Below, in pieces: positions 7,606 through 10,943 of a stretch of DNA of 10,943 nucleotides. A program made the translations under genes and the position numbers. Under the pieces are notes generated by a model. That model was not told the DNA's origin and ran no database searches. It worked only from the letters and a program-made list of their open reading frames with translations. The first letter of the stretch is position 1. Each line of letters starts with the position of its first letter. The DNA lies in the NCBI GenBank assembly GCA_028290385.1, contig JAQGJZ010000040.1:1-10943 (forward strand), read 5' to 3'. Source of the stretch: Enterovirga sp. GTDB lineage: Bacteria > Pseudomonadota > Alphaproteobacteria > Rhizobiales > Beijerinckiaceae.

Positions 7606-8999
7606 GCGTGAGGGGCCCCGTGGGCACTGCGACCGAGATCGCGGCCGCCGTCGCGGCCGGCCGTGTGTCTGCACGGTCGGTGACCGAAGCCGCCCTCGCC
7701 CGCATCGAGGCCCTCAATTCGGCCGTCAATGCCTTCACGGACGTGACGGCGGACCGCGCCCTCGCGAAGGCGGACGCGGTGGATTCCAGGCGGGCGACCG
7801 GCCAACCGCTGGGCCCGCTTGCGGGCGTGCCGTTCGCGGCCAAGAACCTGTTCGACATTGAGGGCCTGCCAACCCGCGCGGGCTCCAAGATCAACCGTGA
7901 GCGTGCGCCCGCTCGGCGGGACGGCGCGTTGGTGCGCAAGCTCGAAGAAGCCGGGGCCGTGCTGCTCGGCGGCCTCAACATGGGCGAATACGCCTTCGAC
8001 TTCACGGGCGAGAACACCCATGACGGCCCCTCGCGGAACCCGCACGACCTCGCCCATATGGCGGGAGGATCGTCCGGCGGATCGGGGGCGGCGGTCGCGG
8101 CCGGGTTCGTGCCGATCGCGCTCGGCTCGGACACCAACGGGTCGATCCGCGTGCCATCCGCCTTCTGCGGCCTGTTCGGCCTTAAGCCGACCTTCGGCCG
8201 GCTTTCGCGCGCGGGCTCGTTTCCCTTTGTCGCGAGCTTCGATCATCTCGGTCCGCTCGCCCGCTCCGTCGACGACCTCGCGCTCAGCTACGACGCGATG
8301 CAGGGGCCCGATCCGGAGGATCCGTGGTCGGCCGGCAGGCCGCCCGAACCCGTCGCCGCGCTAGTCGGCAGCGGGATCTCCGGCGTGCGCATCGCAATCG
8401 CGGGCGGATATTATGCGAGCGGCGGCGAGCCGGCGGCCTACCGCGCCGTCGCGCTCGCGGCCGAGGCGCTCGGCACGAGCCGGACGGTCGAGATCCCGGA
8501 GGCGGCGCGTGCCCGCGCGGCTGCATTTGTCATCACCGCGTCGGAGGGCGCGGCGCTGCATCTGGACCGGCTGCGGGCGCGGCCGGCCGATTTCGATCCC
8601 TCGACCCGCGACCGGCTGCTCGCTGGCACCATGATCCCGGCGGCCTGGGTGCAGAAGGCGCAACGTTTCCGCCGCTGGTACCGCGAGCGAGTCCTCGCGC
8701 TGTTCGACGAGGTGGACGTGATCCTCGCCCCGACAACGCCGTACCGCTCCCCACGCATCGGGCAGCCCAGCTTCGTGATCGGTGGCGTCGAGATGCCCGT
8801 GCGCCCGAATATCGGCATCTACACCCAGCCGATCTCCTTTATCGGGCTGCCGGTCGTGGCAGCCCCGATCCGGCCCGATGACGGCCTGCCGCTCTCGGTG
8901 CAGGTCATCGCGCCCCCCTGGCGCGAGGATCTTGCGCTCCGGGTCGCGCGCGAGTTGGAGACGGCCGGGGTGGCGGCGGCACCCGTGGCCCGCTTGTAG
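7602..8999 (+). CDS. AtzE-type amidase (amidase signature family)
   Basis: A 465-residue amidase-signature enzyme hydrolysing a C-N amide bond through a Ser-cisSer-Lys triad. Lys81 is in GVPFAAKNLFDIEG, the cis-Ser157 in MAGGSSGGSGAAVAAG, and the nucleophile Ser181 in LGSDTNGSIRVPSAFCGLFGLKP. The Asn in DTNGS (most amidases have DTGGS) and the ENTHDGPSRNPHD stretch are typical of the AtzE/HpxY branch. Known relatives hydrolyse 1-carboxybiuret (AtzE) or act in oxalurate and purine breakdown (HpxY), so a ureide or small dicarboxylated amide is the likely substrate class. It is cytoplasmic. It is coupled to the DUF4089 subunit upstream and followed by the HpxZ-like gene, which together support the AtzE/HpxY assignment over GatA. 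The exact substrate is not determinable here. Confidence 0.92.
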   Translation: MSVRGPVGTATEIAAAVAAGRVSARSVTEAALARIEALNSAVNAFTDVTADRALAKADAVDSRRATGQPLGPLAGVPFAAKNLFDIEGLPTRAGSKINRERAPARRDGALVRKLEEAGAVLLGGLNMGEYAFDFTGENTHDGPSRNPHDLAHMAGGSSGGSGAAVAAGFVPIALGSDTNGSIRVPSAFCGLFGLKPTFGRLSRAGSFPFVASFDHLGPLARSVDDLALSYDAMQGPDPEDPWSAGRPPEPVAALVGSGISGVRIAIAGGYYASGGEPAAYRAVALAAEALGTSRTVEIPEAARARAAAFVITASEGAALHLDRLRARPADFDPSTRDRLLAGTMIPAAWVQKAQRFRRWYRERVLALFDEVDVILAPTTPYRSPRIGQPSFVIGGVEMPVRPNIGIYTQPISFIGLPVVAAPIRPDDGLPLSVQVIAPPWREDLALRVARELETAGVAAAPVARL

Positions 9000-9093
9000 A
9001 ATTGTCGTGCCGGAGCGGCCGCAGGCCGGGCCCGGAACCCATCAGCTTGCAGGTCCGGGCGGCACTCCGCAGCCCGGGAACACGGAGAACGCA

Positions 9094-9474
9094 ATGGAGA
9101 CCAACATTCCCGCCGTGAAGGCAGAGGTCGAGGCGGCCTTTGCGGCCTATGAAAAGGCGCTCGTCACCAACGATGTCCCGATGCTGGAAGCGCTGTTCTG
9201 GGATGATGGCCGAACCATCCGGTACGGCATTGGAGAGAACCTTTACGGGATGGACGCGATCCGCGCCTTCCGCCGCGCCCGCTCACCCGACGGCGTGATG
9301 CGGCGGGCCGACAGAACGGTCATCACGACCTTTGGACGCGACTTTGCGACCGCATCCACGCTGTTCTACCGCGACGGCAATCCGGGGAAGGTGGGCCGCC
9401 AACAGCAGAGCTGGGTACGCATGCCGGAAGGTTGGCGCGTCGTCGCCGCGCATGTCAGCCTCGTGGATGAATGA
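9094..9474 (+). CDS. hpxZ: DUF3225 protein, HpxZ/AtzH-like
   Basis: A 126-residue SnoaL/NTF2-fold protein: METNIPAVKAEVEAAFAAYEKALVTNDVPMLEALFWDDGRTIRYGIGENLYGMDAIRAFRRARS, then TVITTFGRDFATASTLFYR and the closing QQQSWVRMPEGWRVVAAHVSLVDE. These segments match the HpxZ family found beside HpxX-HpxY in oxalurate catabolism and, as AtzH, beside AtzE-AtzG. The Arg-rich GxExLxGxxAIxxFRxxR part is the conserved core. AtzH has been described as acting on the AtzE product; the role of HpxZ itself is less certain. The start is ATG 9094 with GGAGA at 9084-9088 properly spaced. The 94-bp gap after the amidase holds no gene and no strong terminator, so it is probably co-transcribed as the third gene. 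Confidence 0.88.
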   Translation: METNIPAVKAEVEAAFAAYEKALVTNDVPMLEALFWDDGRTIRYGIGENLYGMDAIRAFRRARSPDGVMRRADRTVITTFGRDFATASTLFYRDGNPGKVGRQQQSWVRMPEGWRVVAAHVSLVDE

Positions 9475-9478
9475 GGCT

Positions 9479-9493
9479 GGCCCCTGCGGGGCC
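9479..9493 (+). terminator. Hairpin just after hpxZ stop
   Basis: GGCCCC (9479-9484) and GGGGCC (9488-9493) form a perfect 6-bp stem with loop TGC, starting 5 nt after the hpxZ stop. The position fits a transcription terminator for the amidase operon. No T-tract follows, so efficiency is doubtful. Confidence 0.45.
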
Positions 9494-9506
9494 GATGACC
9501 TGTGGC

Positions 9507-9588
9507 GGGCGCAGCCCCCTGGCGGGCCTTCAGGCCGGACGGTCGCGGCAGCCTAGAGACGCTGCCCCGGGCGCAGCCCCCTCGCGGG
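9507..9588. repeat. Direct repeat pair of hairpin-forming units in convergent spacer
   Basis: The unit GGGCGCAGCCCCCTGGCGGG at 9507-9526 recurs at 9569-9588 with one change (C for G at the 15th base), 62 bp apart. In the second copy AGCCCC (9575-9580) pairs perfectly with GGGGCT (9586-9591), which includes part of the dioxygenase TAG stop (9592-9590). The first copy folds as a shorter GCCC/GGGC stem. With the hairpin at 9479-9493 this gives three related GC hairpins between convergent genes. They could be terminators or a local short palindromic repeat family. Confidence 0.55.
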
Positions 9589-9589
9589 G

Positions 9590-10501
9590 CTATTCCGCGG
9601 CCACCGCCATGATGGCCGAGGGATCGGCCCCGACACGCCCGCCAAGGCGGTCGGCCTCGCTCTCGCGCGACAGCGAGAAGTCGAAGCGGATGCTCGGAAG
9701 GTCGCCGATCGGGCAGGCCGGGTCGCCGGTCCGCTCGTGAACGACGAGGTCGCCTGAGGCGCCGAACACGACATCGTCTTCTAGATGCGCGTCGCCCGCG
9801 AGGTAGAGGGCCGTCACGAGTTCGCGGAAGCCCGGCGCCGAGATGAGGAAGTGGATATGGGCGGGCCGCATGCCGTGGCGGCCCTGCGCCGAGACCAGCT
9901 GGCCCACCGGCCCGTCCATCGGGATGTAGTAACCGAGGGGGCGCACGGTGCGCAGCAGGTAAACCCCGTTCTGGTCCGTGCTGAAGATGCCGCGGCAGTC
10001 AGTCTCGTCCGGGTTCGCCTGCAGGTCGTAGCGCCCGTCCGCGGCCGTCTGCCAGACCGTCACCTTGGCGTGCGGCACCGCTTCTCCGGCCGAGTTGGTG
10101 ACGCGGCCGAACAGCACGATCTCCTCCTGCCCGGCGCCCCTGGCGATCTGTGCACCAGCCTCGAAGGTCGGCGTGTTCTCGCGAAAGAAGGGGCCAAGCA
10201 GGCTCGTATGCGTCGCCTCTTCCACCGCCGTGCCGTCATGGAGCGTGTTGACCAGGGTGGAGAGTCCGAGCGTGTCCGACAGAAGGATGAATTCCTGACG
10301 GGCTGGGCTGCACATCTGCCCGACGCGCGTCATAAACTCGATTCCGGCGATCCACTCGTGCGGCTTCAGGTTCACCTCCCGGGCAAAGGCATGGAGGTGC
10401 CGCACCGCCGAATCCATGATCTCTCGCAGGCGCGGGTCCGATGTCGTGGACATCTGGTCGAGGACGGCCTCGGTGATCGTTTCGGGCGTAAATTCGCGCA
10501 T
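9590..10501 (-). CDS. Intradiol ring-cleavage dioxygenase, probably hydroxyquinol 1,2-dioxygenase
   Basis: A 303-residue non-haem Fe(III) dioxygenase that opens a catechol-type ring between the two hydroxyls. The N-terminal helical dimerisation domain (about 1-100: LHAFAREVNLKPHEWIAGIEFMTRVGQMCSPARQEFILLSDTLGLSTLV) precedes the catalytic beta-sandwich. Iron ligands are Tyr158 (DGRYDLQ), Tyr191 (RPLGYYIPMDGPVG), and His215 and His217 (HGMRPAHIHFLI). The Tyr-Tyr spacing of 33 and Tyr-His spacing of 24 agree with hydroxyquinol 1,2-dioxygenase as I recall it; catechol 1,2-dioxygenases have a longer Tyr-Tyr gap. That would give maleylacetate from hydroxyquinol. The start is ATG 10501: GGGGAGG ends directly against an upstream ATG at 10507, too close to serve it, but is 6 nt from 10501. 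No maleylacetate reductase gene is in the window. Confidence 0.9.
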   Translation of the reverse strand: MREFTPETITEAVLDQMSTTSDPRLREIMDSAVRHLHAFAREVNLKPHEWIAGIEFMTRVGQMCSPARQEFILLSDTLGLSTLVNTLHDGTAVEEATHTSLLGPFFRENTPTFEAGAQIARGAGQEEIVLFGRVTNSAGEAVPHAKVTVWQTAADGRYDLQANPDETDCRGIFSTDQNGVYLLRTVRPLGYYIPMDGPVGQLVSAQGRHGMRPAHIHFLISAPGFRELVTALYLAGDAHLEDDVVFGASGDLVVHERTGDPACPIGDLPSIRFDFSLSRESEADRLGGRVGADPSAIMAVAAE

Positions 10502-10546
10502 CGGCATCCTCCCCGGCCGTTTGAGCCGGCGGTTCGTTTTGCCGTG

Positions 10547-10575
10547 AGCTTTGGTCCCGGTGGGAAGACTGTCAA
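10547..10575 (-). promoter_or_regulatory. Possible promoter of the dioxygenase gene
   Basis: The minus strand carries a perfect TTGACA at 10575-10570. The hexamer 17 nt downstream (10552-10547, AAAGCT) matches the -10 consensus poorly. A weak -10 below a good -35, with an inverted repeat further upstream, would suit an activator-dependent promoter. This is inference. Confidence 0.25.
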
Positions 10576-10592
10576 GCGACTGGGCGACGACC

Positions 10593-10639
10593 GCAGATCA
10601 CCTCGCTGGACACGCCTCGACCGGAGCGAGGTCATCCGC
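10593..10639. promoter_or_regulatory. Large inverted repeat, candidate operator between dioxygenase and YciI gene
   Basis: GCAGATCACCTCGCT (10593-10607) and AGCGAGGTCATCCGC (10625-10639) are inverted copies matching at 13 of 15 positions, with the inner 8 identical and a 17-nt spacer. The arm centres lie 32 bp apart, about three helical turns, so a dimer of dimers could bind one face of the DNA. It sits about 20 bp upstream of the possible TTGACA box of the dioxygenase gene and about 150 bp upstream of the YciI start. A smaller repeat, CCGCA/TGCGG, follows at 10636-10654. No regulator gene is adjacent, so the binding protein is unknown. Confidence 0.5.
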
Positions 10640-10784
10640 AACCGCAAGATGCGGCGTATCTTCCCCCAGCTTCTCATCATCGTCGGGATGAAATACCTGC
10701 CGGCACACGGTCGGGTTCTGTAACCTCCGCGCCCGTGCTGCAGGCGCAGCCCGTGCGGCGCGGGTTGCGGTAGAAGGAACCGAT

Positions 10785-10943
10785 ATGCTGTTCGTCATTC
10801 ACGCCCGCGACCGGGCGGGCGCCCTCCCCGAGCGCCTCGCCCATTACGAGGCGCACAAGGCGTTCCTCGGTGACACGAACGCCTTCGGCATCCGCATCGT
10901 CATGTCGGGTCCGCTCACGGCGGATGACGGCGAGACGATGATC
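10785..10943 (+). CDS. YciI-like protein, 5' part only
   Basis: The first 53 codons are present and the gene runs off the right edge. The product begins MLFVIHARDRAGALPERLAHYEAHKAFLGDTNAFGIRIVMSGPLTADDGETMI. This matches the YciI fold: a first beta strand, a helix with xxHxxHxxFL-like spacing (HYEAHKAFL), then a strand ending SGPL. These small alpha/beta-barrel-like proteins often accompany aromatic degradation genes, and their function is mostly undefined. The start is ATG 10785, with AAGGA at 10774-10778 well placed. It is divergent from the dioxygenase and may share the inverted-repeat control site. Confidence 0.85.
   Translation, partial: MLFVIHARDRAGALPERLAHYEAHKAFLGDTNAFGIRIVMSGPLTADDGETMI

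Noticed and set aside
6999..8246. N-terminal extension of the TetR frame to a 625-residue protein
   Set aside because: The HTH begins just after ATG 6998, and the extension lies antisense to the DUF4089 and amidase genes with no recognisable content.
7602..8999. GatA, part of a tRNA amidotransferase, as identity of the amidase
   Set aside because: The DTNGS nucleophile motif, the DUF4089 partner instead of true GatC, the following HpxZ-like gene and the absence of GatB favour the AtzE/HpxY branch.
9785..10723. A 312-codon plus-strand frame opposite the dioxygenase
   Set aside because: It is antisense to clear catalytic motifs and has Arg/Val/His-rich content without domain features.

Overview
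This window is GC-rich, compactly coded DNA with strongly GC-biased third codon positions, 4-bp ATGA/GTGA gene overlaps and Shine-Dalgarno starts. The gene families point to a metabolically versatile high-GC Proteobacterium, most likely an Alphaproteobacterium. The genus cannot be fixed from the sequence alone. No rRNA, tRNA, CRISPR array, transposase or phage gene is visible.

Layout: (1) 1-1012, minus, is the N-terminal part of a CocE/NonD-type serine hydrolase that runs off the left edge. (2) 1209-2150, plus, is a divergent LysR-type regulator, separated by about 200 bp with an AT-rich palindrome. (3) 2177-6998, minus, is a three-gene operon in the order tetR-family repressor, periplasmic membrane-fusion protein, RND efflux pump, with each junction a 4-bp overlap. 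No outer-membrane channel gene is present. (4) 6999-7392 is a mostly non-coding divergent spacer. It holds a possible operator, hairpins and a short stretch resembling the last ~30 codons of a peptide-type ABC permease. (5) 7393-9474, plus, is a small amide-hydrolysis operon: a DUF4089 (AtzG/HpxX-like, GatC-related) subunit, an AtzE-type amidase and a DUF3225 HpxZ/AtzH-like protein. (6) 9475-9589 is a convergent spacer full of GC hairpins with a 19/20 direct repeat. (7) 9590-10501, minus, is an intradiol ring-cleavage dioxygenase, best matched to hydroxyquinol 1,2-dioxygenases. (8) 10502-10784 is a divergent promoter region with a strong 15-bp-arm inverted repeat. (9) 10785 to the right edge, plus, is the start of a YciI-like protein.

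Taken together this looks like an accessory catabolism and detoxification neighbourhood: uptake and hydrolysis of small amides or ureides, cleavage of a hydroxylated aromatic ring, ester or amide hydrolysis, and an inducible efflux pump. All of the families are known. The features most worth a second look are the unexplained substrate of the AtzG-AtzE-HpxZ module, the apparent ABC-permease relic beside it, and the large inverted repeat between the dioxygenase and the YciI gene. I see no convincing wholly new system.
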